Positions 43,705 to 56,964 are shown, counted from the stretch's first letter. The stretch: DNA of 64,000 bases from Plantago ovata (GCA_028274465.1 CM051458.1:75021766-75085765), one strand, 5' to 3'. Notes: a model not told the origin generated them from the sequence alone. Numbers and translations: made by a program.

Positions 43705-45210
43705 TGATGATGTCGTTTTTCACCAATTAAATTTGTTTAAAAGCCTAAGAACACTTATCACTACACAAACTAGAGTGCAATGGCAAGTTGTCCCCGAGTG
43801 TCATTCTCTCGGGACATATCGTGGCTTTGCTTGAGGTTTTTGCTAGTAATTTCAGTCAACGAGTTCAAATGTTTATAGAATCGTTTTTCTTTGAACAAAG
43901 CAACGAGAAATCAGTTTGCTGTAATCAAGTATACCAGTCCTCGATAAAATAAATAACAAACCAAAATGAATTATTGACAGAGTTGTCCATTAAACGGGAA
44001 GTAGTTTTAAATGACAAGGGATTACAGGGGTGTTTGGAAAACTGTTGGTGGTAGAAATCGAATACACATGCATGGGTTACGAATATGCTCACAAGTTCAG
44101 TGCGTAAAACCTTCGATCAAGTCTGCTAAGCAACTCGTCTAGGTAACTTTCAAGACACACATCATAAAAGACCACTATCAATACTTTAGAGGTGCTTGTC
44201 ACTAACACCATTTATCTAGCATGCTGCAAATCTCTAACATACAATCCTATAGCTTTCATTGACCAAGAGTTTGTCACTATACTCAATTCGAATATATTTT
44301 ATAGGCAACTAAAAATCATATGAAGGAATTTGCAGCAAGATTGAATCACAATCTCATGAAAGCATAAACATAACCCATAGCATGCATATTCTACATTCTA
44401 CCACCAACACAAAAGATTTAGCTACTCATATTCATCATTATAGACATCAATTCATATGAATAATAATCAGAATACATCATATCAAACTACAAGACAAGAG
44501 AGTGATACAAGTTACCACCAAAGCTGTCACTAATCGGTGGAAATCAAAGAAAACCTCTCCGTAGATGATTACAAAGGATGAATTCCAATCAAAATCTTGA
44601 ATCCCAAACTAAAATACAATGTAATCTGAGTTTTCTCTGAGTTTTGGGGCTTAGGAGCTCTCCAAAACAAAGCTACAGTTCAAAAGATATCAAAAAGTAA
44701 CAGAAGATCAGATCTAAGAAGGAAAATCTGAAAACGTAACCGCTGCCAAGCGGACCGCTTGGAGAGTCCAAGCGGAGCGCTTGGCAAGAGAAGCGCTTTG
44801 GCCCTCCAAGCGCTTCGCTTGGCTGCTGAGCCAAAGCTCCTGGAAAATGAAGCGGAGCGCTTCACTATTCCAGGCGCTTAGCTTGGCTCCTGGGCAGATT
44901 TTTGTCTTCAAACTCAATCTTTTTGCCCTCGTACGGCCCTCGGGTGCCTTGGACTCATCCTTCTCAATGCTTATTGAAGCTCAAACACTCACGAACAAGC
45001 CACGGAGATTGGGGAACTTCAACGGGGCCATCTTTTCCATCAAAAGGGCTCGTTTTTAGCTCCAAAAACGTCGTTTCGTACCTAAGTGCCTGAAAATGCA
45101 GAAAACACAAAACGTGACACTATTCTACAAAACTAACCAAAAAACAAGGCTAAAAGATAGCAAAAGAAGGTAAAAAATACAAGATGAACGCGTCAAAAAT
45201 ACGTTCATCA
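43705..45210 (-). repeat. E7 3' LTR
   Basis: 1506 bp. On the plus strand it runs TGATGATGTCG to CGTTCATCA. Contains the AAGCG-type palindromes at 44751-44890, such as CAAGCGGACCGCTTG and CCAAGCGGAGCGCTTGG. Wholly different in sequence from the E2/E6 LTRs except for the TGATGA...TCATCA ends. Confidence 0.92.
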
Positions 45211-47385
45211 AACTCCCCAAACCAAACCTTTGCTTGTCCTCAAGCAACAAACTATCCTAAATGCAACACAAAAGGAGTCTCATGCCAAGTAAAGTGAACT
45301 AATCTATTGAATCTACCAAATGCTTATGAACAAAACCAAATGAGCATGACATGCAAATAGGTTGAAGTATGCCTCGATTGCGAATATACACATTCTCAAG
45401 TGCACTTGGTTAAACAAAGGAGTCTCACGTAACATCTTCTACCTGGACCTGGTCAGTGACGACACAATGATGCATGTTATCATACTACAATTGCCCCGTG
45501 CCTATGAAACCGAGGGCTTACTACTGTTCACCAAGCGAGACTTTTCCTCAAGAGAGGGCGAACCAATACTGGCTCTCATCAAACGAAGGAGGGTTCCCTT
45601 AGAAAGATAACACTCCCCTATTCTACCCAGACTCTCAAGAATGAGCCTCTTTCAACCACTTCTTGAATAGCAAGACGAGGGTGGTCAAGAACAGGCCTTG
45701 GACAAAGGCGACACGAAACGAAAGATAGAATTTACAACTCGACACTTCACAAGGACAAAATATTTACACGACACTTGACACTACGAGACTGCTTTTGGCT
45801 TGCAACGACCCTTCTTTTGCTTTTGGGTCTTATTCTTTATTTTCTTTCTTCTTCTTTTTTTTTTTATTTTCTCTTTTTCTTTTCTCTTTTTTTCTTCTTT
45901 TCTGTTTCTCTTTCTTTTTTTTTTTTATATATAGGGGCAAGCAGCAGTAATAAGTGTCAAAACACCTCCCCATACCTATTCGAAAGAATAGGTTTGAGCA
46001 CAAGACGAAAAAGAAAAGGAAAGACTCTTTTACAAAGACACCTCCCCAAACCTATTCGAAAGAATAGGTTGGGACACAAAACAAAAAGAAAAAGAAAAAG
46101 GGAAACTTTACAACGACTCAAAGACGAGAGACAAGATCAAATAAAGCAACCCCCTCCCCAAACCTATTCGATAGAATAGGTTTAATACAAGGAATCGCAC
46201 ACCTCACACTACCTCCTTCCTAGGCATTTGGCAATCTCTAATCGAGGTGAAGAACTTGTCGCCTCTTACGTACATAATTACACGGGTTACAACCATAGAC
46301 TCTAACATGCATCATTTTATAAGGCCATCATGAACCGCAGCAGAAGAAACACCACTGAAGGTGATGTCGAGACTACTAAGCTTAACTAGTGCACAAGCGA
46401 ATGTGACAAACCAAGCGAGACAAGCCTCAAACTACTTGCCAAGTGATGCAACATATGATCAATGGTCATAAACAGTTAGTCTACTCAATAAAAAAGTTCA
46501 AAAGACTTGGCAATAAACTCCACACACAACAACGTGCAACAACTAATCTATGGATGATATGCATGCAAAAATTTGAATAAACACGACAAATCACATAAAC
46601 TTGAGTAAAATCAGGCATGTACGAACCACACAAGCATATAGTACTGAAAAATAGTACTGAAAATCCAATACCCCTTCCCCAAACCTAAACTTTTGCTCGT
46701 CCTCGAGCAAAGAAAAGTTGAATGAAAAGGAAAAATTGGATTGAAAGTACACTTCCCTGAGATAAAGGTTCGTGTCCAATCTCCTATATACGAGTAGTAC
46801 CTGAAAGGACTTAAGAAACATGTGAAAACGGGTGTGCAAAGGTGAGAAGAATGGAAAAAACGAGGAAAATCTGGGTACAGGGTCCAGGCGGACCGCTTGG
46901 CTCGCTTGGCAAGCGGAGCGCTTGGGAGGCTCCAGGCGCTCCGCTTGAATTTCCAGGAAGTTGCAAAACTTTCTGGAATTTCAAGCGGACCGCTTGGCCT
47001 TTCCAAGCGCTTCGCTTGGCTCTGTTTCCAGATTTTCAACGTTTTTCCTATCTTAATCACCTAAGGCACCAAGACAAAACTAGACTAAACTAATCACGAC
47101 AAAAGGCACACAGGCCACAACTACAAAAACAAATAAAGAGTACAAGAGTCAAAAGTCACAACATCATACAACCAAATCGAAATGAAAAAAGTTTCAACCA
47201 ACAATAGTAAACAAGCCAAAATAACGATAATATACAAATACTACCGATAAATGTGGCCCCTGTCGGCTGGTGTCTCTAGGAGTAGGGGTCGTAGGGGGTG
47301 TTAGGAAAGGCATTCCCACTACCACCGGTCTGATCATAGAAGGTATACCCCGGAATTCGGCGAGCTAAGGCATCATGGCGGTTCA
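45211..47385 (-). other. E7 3' region (first copy): polypurine tract, hairpins, purine tract, palindromes
   Basis: Polypurine tract at 45211-45224 (minus GGTTTGGGGAGTT). Conserved GACCTGGTCAGTGACGAC-type and CTCATCAAACGAAGGAGGG blocks lie at 45445 and 45576. A T/C-rich tract (A/G-rich on minus) is at 45838-45928. Hairpins ACCTATTC-GAAA-GAATAGGT lie near 45974, 46048 and 46160. The palindrome cluster occupies 46882-47027. Lysine- or phenylalanine-rich frames here are low complexity. Confidence 0.78.
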
Positions 47386-48556
47386 TCATCTCCTCCTGGT
47401 GGCTCTCCAACGCCTAGTGTCCTCTGCTCGAGCGGCCTCCCAACGCTGATCTACACGCCCTTGGTAATCATCCCAACACTGCTCCTCCATCACACGGAAG
47501 TCCTCCCACCTCTTGACTTCGCGCTCCTCAAATCCCCGGAATTGCTCGGTAAGCTGGGTCGACTGAGCCTCCAACATGGTGGTTTGGAAGCTACCAAACT
47601 GATCGACCAATATCTGGTTGAACCCCGAGAAGTCGAAGCTTCCTTGTCCGGCCGTAGGCGGAGGTGGAGGAGGTGTCACATGGCGCGTAACCCTTGGTTG
47701 CATGGGTTCTCCTTGCTGAGTGCACCAAGTCCCGTACATCTCATTGTACGTATCAATGTTCATGGATTTCTTCGGCTTCTTGTCCAGTACGAGGTCGGGA
47801 ACTCCGGCCTCCTTGCACATGCCCGTGATCAAGTTACCAAAGGAAAGCTTCCGGTTTGCATTACGGCGACGCTTGAATTCCTCGAAGATGACGATGCCAG
47901 GAGTGAGAGGCAAATTATGCAAGAGAGCATAGACTAGGACTCCGTAATAGGACTGAACCTCGGAATCATGTGTGCTAGGAATCAGATTGGCTTGAACGAA
48001 CTTCAATATCATCCTTGCCTCGAAGGTGAGATCGTTGTGGCGCAAAATCCGGGTTGGTTCATCAGGCAATTCAAAATCTTCCACGGTAATGTCATTCAGT
48101 ACCTCCATGGGGTAATGATCAGACTCCCGGTCGTAGACATAGAGCTCCGCGGGATCAAATCTCTCGTTGGATGCAGGCTGGCGGTTGGATCCTGCGCCAG
48201 TGTCCTATCCAATCGCATAATGAAGCTAGTGATGCTCAAAGGAGTAAACTCGACCCCAACACCGCGGACGGGAACCTCACCGGTCCGTTCATTGTAGTCC
48301 GTGAAGGCAATGTAGAAGTCCTCAACTACTGCTTGGTCCCAATTTGGCATGACCTCACCATAGTACTTCCAGCCTCACTCAGTAATGAGCTTGTTGAGCT
48401 CTCTGGCACATCCAACTCGCTCTCACCAGCCGTGAAGCGAATGCTCCTCTCAGAAATGTACGTGTGTTTGTGGGCATGGAAACTCGCTTCGAATTGCCTT
48501 GCCCTCCTCGATTGGCGATACTTAGACTTGACTCCTAGACTCCAATACTCACTCAA
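47386..48556 (-). pseudogene. E7 second ORF, first (probably duplicate) copy
   Basis: Same protein as at 52457-53629. See that entry for domains. This copy differs by small changes only, and one more interruption is present, as expected for lower-quality contig-end sequence. Confidence 0.7.
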
Positions 48557-50078
48557 GTAATCTCACGGTGAGTTTGAAGGCTTGCTAAAGTTCATATGAA
48601 CAAATCGAGAAGCTTTAACACTTCGTTACGATAAATCCATACGAATCTAAACCAAGCAAACAAACTCTCCAATTAAATTACCCAACCAATCCAACACATT
48701 CTTATGCAATCACAACATCACCATAATCATAACATAACTCAAATTCAAGGCTAACAATCATCAAACAATTACATAGCAAAAAATTCGAGCACTAGAGTTC
48801 ATCATAATCAAGAGGAGCAAATTCGAATTTAGACATCACACCTAGTAAGAAACATGCTCAACAATCATCATCAAACTCTAATTCACCAATGCATAACACA
48901 ATTGAAGCTAATTAAGATAAAATCCCAAATTCAAGAAAGTTAGGGTTCATAAGAGGTACCTTTGATTCCTTGTTATGGATGCTTCAAACGTGAAATTTGA
49001 TCGGTTTAGATGATAGAGGGGGTGATGGGCTTTGTAAAATGCACAAGATTGCAAGAATTGGTGGAGAATTGAGAGAGATTGAGATTTTTGGGGTGCTAAT
49101 CGGCAATGGAGGAAGAAAACGAAGTGGGGAGCTTTGATACTCAAGTGCCCCGCTTAGCTTCTTAAGGAAAGCCAAGCGAAGCGCTTGGGCCGTCCCAAGC
49201 GAAGCGCTTGGCAAGCGGTCCGCTTGGGACCTGCCAAGCGCTCCGCTGGGATTTCCAGTAAGAATGAAATTCTACTGGAAATTCAAGCGGACCGCTTGGG
49301 ACCTGCCAAGCGCTCCGCTTGGATTTCCAGTAAGAATGTACATTCTTACTGGAAATCAAGCGGACCGCTTGGGCTTTCGAAGCGGTTTTCTTGGGACCTG
49401 AAGCTCCCAAACTCTTTTTTTTTTTTTCGACTTTTGCTAAATTTTCACCCCAAGAACGTTGTCTAAACAACGAAACAAAAATTTAAACGTGCTTCAAATC
49501 TATATGCAAGTACCTACAACCTCGGGCCTCCCGAGAAGCGCCTTCGTTTAAAAGTCGTTGGCTCGACTTCTTAGCTCATGGGGATCAATTTCGCATCGGG
49601 TACTAGACTTCCCCGTCCAAGTGCTCTTTCAAAGCATCAAGTCCCTGCACATCTTGACGAACATAAAGAGGACCAAAGAATCCTACAAGTTCGTTAGTAT
49701 CAACATAGCACATGAATTAATGATGGCTCGCAACGTATGTTGCTTGCCATTTACCTCGAAGCTACATGTACGACGGTACATGTCTTTCACCATATGTACT
49801 TTGTTGATGAAGGCTCTACCAAAAGAAACCACATCCTTGAGCTTGCGGAGGATGTAGGCATGACGATGAAGTTCGTCTTGACCTCTACACGGCGACTCTT
49901 ACCACTAGATTCTCGATCACACCCAATGGCTTCTTCATAGACCATCCGCCAATTGCACCATGCACTTCATTGGTCTTAAGCAGACAAACCCGACTTTCGT
50001 ACACGTTCAAAGGTATGACATTCACACCCGCTCCCGTGTCTAGAGTTGCCACCTATTCATCCTTCACCCAAGCCGATT
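48557..50078 (-). other. E7 leader, palindrome cluster and protease end, first (probably duplicate) copy
   Basis: Mirrors 53630-55169. It holds an AT-rich leader (48560-48950), the palindrome cluster (49160-49395) and the end of the protease region (about 49556-50078), cut off by the gap. Confidence 0.75.
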
Positions 50079-50178
50079 NNNNNNNNNNNNNNNNNNNNNN
50101 NNNNNNNNNNNNNNNNNNNNNNNNNNNNNNNNNNNNNNNNNNNNNNNNNNNNNNNNNNNNNNNNNNNNNNNNNNNNNN
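50079..50178. other. Assembly gap (100 N)
   Basis: Exactly 100 N between the two near-identical 5-kb blocks. Confidence 0.99.
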
Positions 50179-52456
50179 AAAATGCAGAACACACAAAACG
50201 TGACACTATTCTACAAAACTAACCAAAAAAAACAAGGCTAAAAGATAGCAAAAAGAAGAGGTAAAAGACAAGATGAACGCGTCAAAAATACGTTCATCAA
50301 ACTCCCCAAACCAAACCTTTGCTTGTCCTCAAGCAACAAACTATCCTAAATGCAACACAAAAGGAGTCTCATGCCAAGTAAAGTGAACTAATCTATTGAA
50401 TCTACCAAATGCTTATGAACAAAACCAAATGAGCATGACATGCAAATAGGTTGAAGTATGCCTCGATTGCGAATATACACATTCTCAAGTGCACTTGGTT
50501 AAACAAAGGAGTCTCACGTAACATCTTCTTCTACCTGGACCTGGTCAGTGACGACACAATGATGCATGTTATCATACTACAATTGCCCCGTGCCTATGAA
50601 ACCGAGGGCTTACTACTGTTCACCAAGCGAGACTTTTCCTCAAGAGAGGCGAACCAATACTGGCTCTCATCAAACGAAGGAGGGTTCCCTAGAAAGATAA
50701 CACTCCCCTATTCTACCCAGACTCTCAAGAATGAGCCTCTTTCAACCACTTCTTGAATAGCAAGACGAGGGTGGTCAAGAACAGGCCTTGGACAAAGGCG
50801 ACACGAACGAAAGATAGAATTTACAACTCGACACTTCACAAGGACAAAATATTTACATGACACTTGACACTACGAGACTGCTTTGCTTGCAACGACCCTT
50901 CTTTTGCTTTTGGGTCTTATTCTTTATTTTCTTTCTTCTTCTTTTTTTTTTTATTTCTCTTTTTCTTTTCTCTTTTTTCTTCTTTTCTTCTCTTTCTTTT
51001 TTTTTTTTTATATAGGGGCAAGCAGCAGTACTAAGTGTCAAAACACCTCCCCAAACCTATTCGAAAGAATAGGTTTGAGCACAAAGACGAAAAGGAAAAA
51101 GGAAAGACTCTTTACAAAACACCTCCCCAAACCTATTCGAAAGAATAGGTTGGGACACAAAACAAAAAGAAAAAGAAAAAGGAAACTTTACAACGACTCA
51201 AAGACGAAGACAAGATCAATAAGCAACCCCCTCCCCAAACCTATTCGATAGAATAGGTTTAATACAAGGAATCGCACACCTCACACTACCTCCTTCCTAG
51301 GCATTTGGCAATCTCTAATCGAGGTGAAGAACTTGTCGCCTCTTACGTACATAATTACACGGGTTACAACCATAGACTCTAACATGCATCATTTTATAAG
51401 GCCATCGTGAACCGCAGCAGAAGAAGAAACACCACTCAAGGTGATGTCGAGACTACTAAGCTTAACTAGTGCACATGCGAATGTGACAAACCAAGCGAGA
51501 CAAGCCTCAAACTACTTGCAAAGTGATGCAACATATGATCAATGGTCATAAACACTTCGTCTACTCAATAAAAAAGTTCAAAAGACTTGGCAATAAACTC
51601 CACACACAACAACGTGCAACAACTAATCTATGGATGATATGCATGCAAAAATTTGAAAAAACACGACAAATCACATGAACTTGAGTAAAATCAGGCATGT
51701 ACGAACCACACAAGCATAGTATGTAGTACTGAAAATCCAATACCCCTCCCCAAACCTAAACTTTTGCTCGTCCTCGAGCAAAGAAAAGTTGAATGAAAAG
51801 GAAAAATTGGATTGAAAGTACACTTCCCTGAGATAAAGGTTCGTGTCCAATCTCCTATATACGAGTAGTACCTGAAAGGACTTAAGAAACAAGTGAAAAC
51901 GGGTGTGCAAAGGTGAGAAGAATGGAAAAAACGAGGAAAATCTGGGTACAGGGTCCAGGCGGACCGCTTGGCTCGCTTGGCAAGCGGAGCGCTTGGGAGG
52001 CTCCAGGCGCTCCGCTTGAATTTCCAGGAAGTTGCAAAACTTTCTGGAATTTCAAGCGGACCGCTTGGCCTTTCCAAGCGCTTCGCTTGGCTCTGTTTCC
52101 AGATTTTCAACGTTTTTTCCTATCTTAATCACCTAAGGCACCAAGACAAAACTAGACTAAACTAATCACGACAAAAGGCACACAGGCCACAACTACAAAA
52201 ACAAATAAAGAGTACAAGAGTCAAAAGTCACAACATCATACAACCAAATCGAAATGAAAAAGTTTCAACCAACAATAGTAAACAAGCCAAAATAACGATA
52301 ATATACAAATACTACCGATAAATGTGGCCCCTGTCGGCTGGTGTCTCTAGGAGTAGGGGTCGTAGGGGGTGTTAGGAAAGGCATTCCCACTACCACCGGT
52401 CTGATCATAGAAGGTATACCCCGGAATTCGGCGAGCTAAGGCATCATGGCGGTTCA
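50179..52456 (-). other. E7 3' region (second copy) with LTR end, hairpins and palindromes
   Basis: Starts with the last 121 bp of the E7 3' LTR (50179-50299), then polypurine tract, hairpins near 51055, 51130 and 51237, purine tract on the minus strand (50930-51012) and palindrome cluster (51953-52095). Probably the same DNA as 45093-47385. Confidence 0.78.
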
Positions 52457-53629
52457 TCATCTCCTCCTGGTGGCTCTCCAACGCCTAGTGTCCTCTGCTC
52501 GAGCGGCCTCCCAACGCTGATCTACACGCCCTTGGTAATCATCCCAACACTGCTCCTCCATCACACGGAAGTCCTCCCACCTCTTGACTTCGCGCTCCTC
52601 AAATCCCCGGAATTGCTCGGTAAGCTGGGTCGACTGAGCCTCCAACATGGTGGTTTGGAAGCTACCAAACTGATCGACCAATATCTGGTTGAACCCCGAG
52701 AAGTCGAAGCTTCCTTGTCCGGCCGTAGGCGGAGGTGGAGGAGGTGTCACATGGCGCGTAACCCTTGGTTGCATGGGTTCTCCTTGCTGAGTGCACCAAG
52801 TCCCGTACATCTCATTGTACGTATCAATGTTCATGGATTTCTTCGGCTTCTTGTCCAGTACGAGGTCGGGAACTCCGGCCTCCTTGCACATGCCCGTGAT
52901 CAAGTTACCAAAGGAAAGCTTCCGGTTTGCATTACGGCGACGCTTGAATTCCTCGAAGATGACGATGCCAGGAGTGAGAGGCAAATTATGCAAGAGAGCA
53001 TAGACTAGGACTCCGTAATAGGACTGAACCTCGGAATCATGTGTGCTAGGAATCAGATTGGCTTGAACGAACTTCAATATCATCCTTGCCTCGAAGGTGA
53101 GATCGTTGTGGCGCAAAATCCGGGTTGGTTCATCAGGCAATTCAAAATCTTCCACGGTAATGTCATTCAGTACCTCCATGGGGTAATGATCAGACTCCCG
53201 GTCGTAGACATAGAGCTCCGCGGGATCAAATCTCTCGTTGGATGCAGGCTGGCGGTTTGGATCCTGCGCCAGTGTCCTATCCAATCGCATAATGAAGCTA
53301 GTGATGCTCAAAGGAGTAAACTCGACCCCAACACCGCGGACGGGAACCTCACCGGTCCGTTCATTGTAGTCCGTGAAGGCAATGTAGAAGTCCTCAACTA
53401 CTGCTTGGTCCCAATTTGGCATGACCTCACCATAGTACTTCCAGCCTCACTCAGTAATGAGCTTGTTGAGCTCTCTGGCACCATCCAACTCGCTCTCACC
53501 AGCCGTGAAGCGAATGCTCCTCTCAGAAATGTACGTGTGTTTGTGGGCATGGAAACTCGCTTCGAATTGCCTTGCCCTCCTCGATTGGCGATACTTAGAC
53601 TTGACTCCTAGACTCCAATACTCACTCAA
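52457..53629 (-). pseudogene. E7 second ORF: 'putative plant transposon protein' type
   Basis: On the minus strand it begins MSEYWSLGVKSKYRQSRRAR. The main open part starts MPNWDQAVVEDFYIAFTDY, with blocks GVGVEFTPLSITSFIMRLDR, LTFEARMILKFVQANLIPST, YYGVLVYALLHNLPLTPGIV, IFEEFKRRR and KLSFGNLITGMCKEAGVP, then a Pro-rich linker and a Trp/Glu/Arg-rich helical tail. It aligns block by block with the E2/E6 second ORF (FIHFG with FIMRL, MMKFCI with MILKFVQ, LLYCLID with LVYALLH) at low identity, so it is the same domain in a diverged family. Roughly one or two interruptions. Function unknown. Confidence 0.75.
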
Positions 53630-54229
53630 GTAATCTCACGGTGAGTTTGAAGGCTTGCTAAAGTTCATATGAACAAATCGAGAAGCTTTAACACTTCGTT
53701 ACGATAAATCCATACGAATCTAAACCAAGCAAACAAACTCTCCAATTAAATTACCCAACCAATCCAACACATTCTTATGCAATCACAACATCACCATAAT
53801 CATAACATAACTCAAATTCAAGGCTAACAATCATCAAACAATTACATAGCAAAAATTCGAGCACTAGAGTTCATCATAAATCAAGAGGAGCAAAATTCGA
53901 ATTTAGACATCACACCTAGTAAGAAACATGCTCAACAATCATCATCAAACTCTAATTCACCAATGCATAACACAATTGAAGCTAATTAAGATAAAATCCC
54001 AAATTCAAGAAAGTTAGGGTTCATAAGAGGTACCTTTGATTCCTTGTTATGGATGCTTCAAACGTGAAATTTGATCGGTTTAGATGATAGAGGGGGTGAT
54101 GGGCTTTGTAAAATGCACAAGATTGCAAGAATTGGTGGAGAATTGAGAGAGATTGAGATTTTTGGGGTGCTAAATCGGCAATGGAGGAAGAAAAACGAAG
54201 TGGGGAGCTTTGATACTCAAGTGCCCCGC
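53630..54229 (-). other. E7 leader of the second ORF
   Basis: AT-rich and non-coding. On the minus strand a donor-like AATCAAAG|GTACCTC near 54040-54025 is followed by ATGAACCCTAA, matching the text after the donor-like sites of E2 and E6. Confidence 0.45.
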
Positions 54230-54475
54230 TTAGCTTTCTTAAGGAAAGCCAAGCGAAGCGCTTGGGCCGTCCCAAGCGAAGCGCTTGGCAAGCGGTCCGC
54301 TTGGGACCTGCCAAGCGCTCCGCTTGGATTTCCAGTAAGAATGAAATTCTTACTGGAAATTCAAGCGGACCGCTTGGACCTGCCAAGCGCTCCGCTTGGA
54401 TTTCCAGTAAGAATGTACATTCTTACTGGAAATCCAAGCGGAGCGCTTGGGCTTTCGAAGCGGTTTTCTTGGGAC
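54230..54475 (-). repeat. E7 internal cluster of AAGCG-type palindromes
   Basis: About seven or eight palindromes in 245 bp, such as CCAAGCGAAGCGCTTGG, CAAGCGGTCCGCTTG, CCAAGCGCTCCGCTTGG and CAAGCGGACCGCTTG, plus TTCCAGTAAGAATG/CATTCTTACTGGAA inverted arms between them. Same place in the element as the GGGGCG-type cluster of E2 and E6. Confidence 0.88.
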
Positions 54476-54658
54476 CTGAAGCTCCCAAATCTTTTTTTTT
54501 TTTTTTCGACTTTTGCTAAATTTTCACCCCAAGAACGTTGTCTAAACAAGGAAACAAAATTTAAACGTGCTTCAAATCTATATGCAAGTACCTACAACCT
54601 CGGGTTGCCTCCCGAGAAGCGCCTTCGTTTAAAAGTCGTTGGCTCGACTCGTCTTAGC

Positions 54659-56964
54659 TCATGTGGGATCAATTTCGCATCGGGTACTAGACTTCCCCGT
54701 CCAAGTGCTTTTCAAAGCATCAAGTCCCTGCACATCTTGACGAACATAAAGAGGACCAAAGAATCCCACAAGTTCGTTAGTATCAACATAAGCACATGAA
54801 TTAATGATGGCTCGCAACGTATGTTGCTTGCCATTTACCTCGAAGCTACATGTACGACGGTACATGTCTATTACCATATGTACTTTGTTGATGAAGGCTC
54901 TACCCAAAAGAACCACATCCTTGAGCTTTGCGGAGGATGTAGGCATGACGATGAAGTTCGTCTTGACCTCTACACCGGCGACTCTTACCACTAGATTCTC
55001 GATCACACCCAATGGCTTCTTCATAGACCCGTCCGCCAATTGCACCATGCACTTCATTGGTCTTAAGCCAGACAAACCCGACTTTTCGTACACGTTCAAA
55101 GGTATGACATTCACACCCGCTCCCGTGTCTAGAGTTGCCACTATTCCATCCTTCTTACCCAAGCCGATTTCCACATCAAAGCTCTCTTGGATAGGCACTT
55201 CCACCATATCCACCAACTCATCCTCAGACGATGAGTTTTCATTCACTTCTTCCACTATCGCATCAGATTTTGCGTCCACTTTTTCTTCCACAACCACCTT
55301 AGGAGTCTCAAGCTCCTCACTCACTTTGCAAGTTTCAGTTATCTTGCAACTTGGCACCTCAACTAGTGCATTGTCTCTCACAACCGTGATCTCCACGGGC
55401 AAATCAGTCACCATGGTTATGGCCATAGCCTTCTCCGTGTTTCCGGGAAACTTCCCTTGCTCTCTACTAGCCCCCCGATCTATCAGCTCTTGCAACTTCT
55501 TATGGAGGTTGCTACTACTAGCCTCAAGCTTCTCAAACCGCTGATTATTAGTAGCTTCATTACGATAGTAATGCTCCATAAACTTATTTGTTTTCAACAC
55601 AAGATCGTTGAGAGAAGAGACAAGAGGTGAAGGAAGCACCCCTCCACCTTGTGGTCCCGAACTAGCAACCTGAGGCGGAGGTGTAGGATTAGAAGGCGGT
55701 GCTCCTTCATACCAATTGTTCCCATAGCTGAGACGACTTCTATCTTGATTAGGCCCATAGGCATTTTGATCCGGGTTGTGGACATAACACGATTGCCTTG
55801 ATTCTGGTACCCACCTCGGGGCCCACGGTTTTGTGGCCTCACATTGCCATATCCTTGCCTGTAGTTCACATCTCCAACTACTTGCTCTCCCTCAGCAGCA
55901 TACACTTCTTGACGGACATCGTTCGTGATATATTGCTCTCTAGCAAATTCAGACCGGCATAAATAGGTCGGGTGCCCATAGTTCTTGCACACACTACAAA
56001 CTTCCGTAGAAGGAGAAGGAACGCTTTGCCTCAAAGATTGCTTCACTTCATGGGCGAACCCATCGAAGGCATTTTGTTCTACCACTACCTTGGCCTCACC
56101 TCTTTGCTCCTTTTGGAGCACACGAGCCCTCACATTCCGGTTTTGGGAATTCCGGTACATCATGTCCATCTTCACTTGGGCTTGAGAAGGAAGCAACTCC
56201 CCCATACTACCTCCACAAATACTATCCACTTGAGATTGAATCTCAGGATGTAAACCATTGTAAAAGAATTGGAGAAGCTGACCTTTATCATACCCGTTAT
56301 GTGGGCATCGATGATGCAACCCCATGAATCGATCATAGGCCTCGTGGAAAGGCTCATCATACCTCTGCTCGAAGGAGCTAATTTGGCTCTTCATATCCAT
56401 TGTCTTGGAAGCGGGGTAGTAACGCTCCATGAACTTATCAAAGCAAAGGTCCCATGTTGTCAAAGACCCGGCCTCCAAAGTATTAAGCCAAGCCTTTGCA
56501 CGATCACCTAGCCCCATAGAAAAGACCTTCATGCGGAGATCATCATCCGTAACACCAGCTCCTGGTCGCCCAAGATGGAGAACAAAATTCTCGAGCTTAT
56601 TCAAGTACCCAATCACGTCCTCATTGGCCATCCCATAGAATTTGGGAAGTTGTTGGAACATGTGATTCTTGATCTCCAAGTTCCTGGTGGCATCATTGAG
56701 GACAATTGTTGGTCCTCTAGCCCCAATCGTAGGCTTAGTAAGTGTACGTATGTGCCGCTCCGCCATTTCACCTTCCAAGTAAACAGATTCAAGAATTGGC
56801 TCCAAAAGATAAGAAGAAGACTCTTCCCGAATACCAGAAGTGGAAGCTCTAGATGCTACTCCTTCAAACTCGAGATTCAAATTCCTCCTTCTCCTTTGAA
56901 ACAAACGATCGATCTCGTCTAAGAAAGGTTCAATAATAGGTCCACCCGTTCGGGTTCTAGGCAT
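54659..56964 (-). pseudogene. E7 gag and aspartic protease region (nearly whole fossil)
   Basis: Gag begins MPRTRTGGPIIEPFLDEIDR, with an in-frame open stretch upstream that is probably not used. Blocks: LEIKNHMFQQLPKFYGMANE, LRMKVFSMGLGDRAKAWLNT, FMERYYPASKTMDMKSQISS, RCPHNGYDKGQLLQFFYNGL; CCHC knuckle CSVCKNYGHPTYLC (about 55990-55945); protease active site ATLDTGAGVNVIPLNVYEKS (about 55140) and VVLLGRAFINKVHMVIDMYR. Ends near 54659. About 45% similar by eye to E2/E6 gag in the core. Very few interruptions, with gag and protease meeting near 55600. No polymerase follows. Confidence 0.87.

Larger units (their letters stand above)
45093..50078 (-). repeat. First copy of a 5-kb near-identical block (probable unmerged contig overlap)
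   Basis: 4986 bp matching 50179-55169 (4991 bp) end to end. This copy stops exactly at the N gap and the other starts exactly after it. Differences are mostly one- or two-base indels. A true tandem duplication would not be expected to end precisely at a gap on both sides. Confidence 0.85.

Noticed and set aside
52532-53008. 158-codon plus-strand frame (and its duplicate at 47461-47937)
   Set aside because: Antisense shadow of the E7 second ORF, whose minus-strand domain matches the E2/E6 proteins.
45093-55169. Genuine 5-kb tandem duplication within E7
   Set aside because: Boundaries coincide exactly with an N gap on both sides, which an assembly overlap explains far better.
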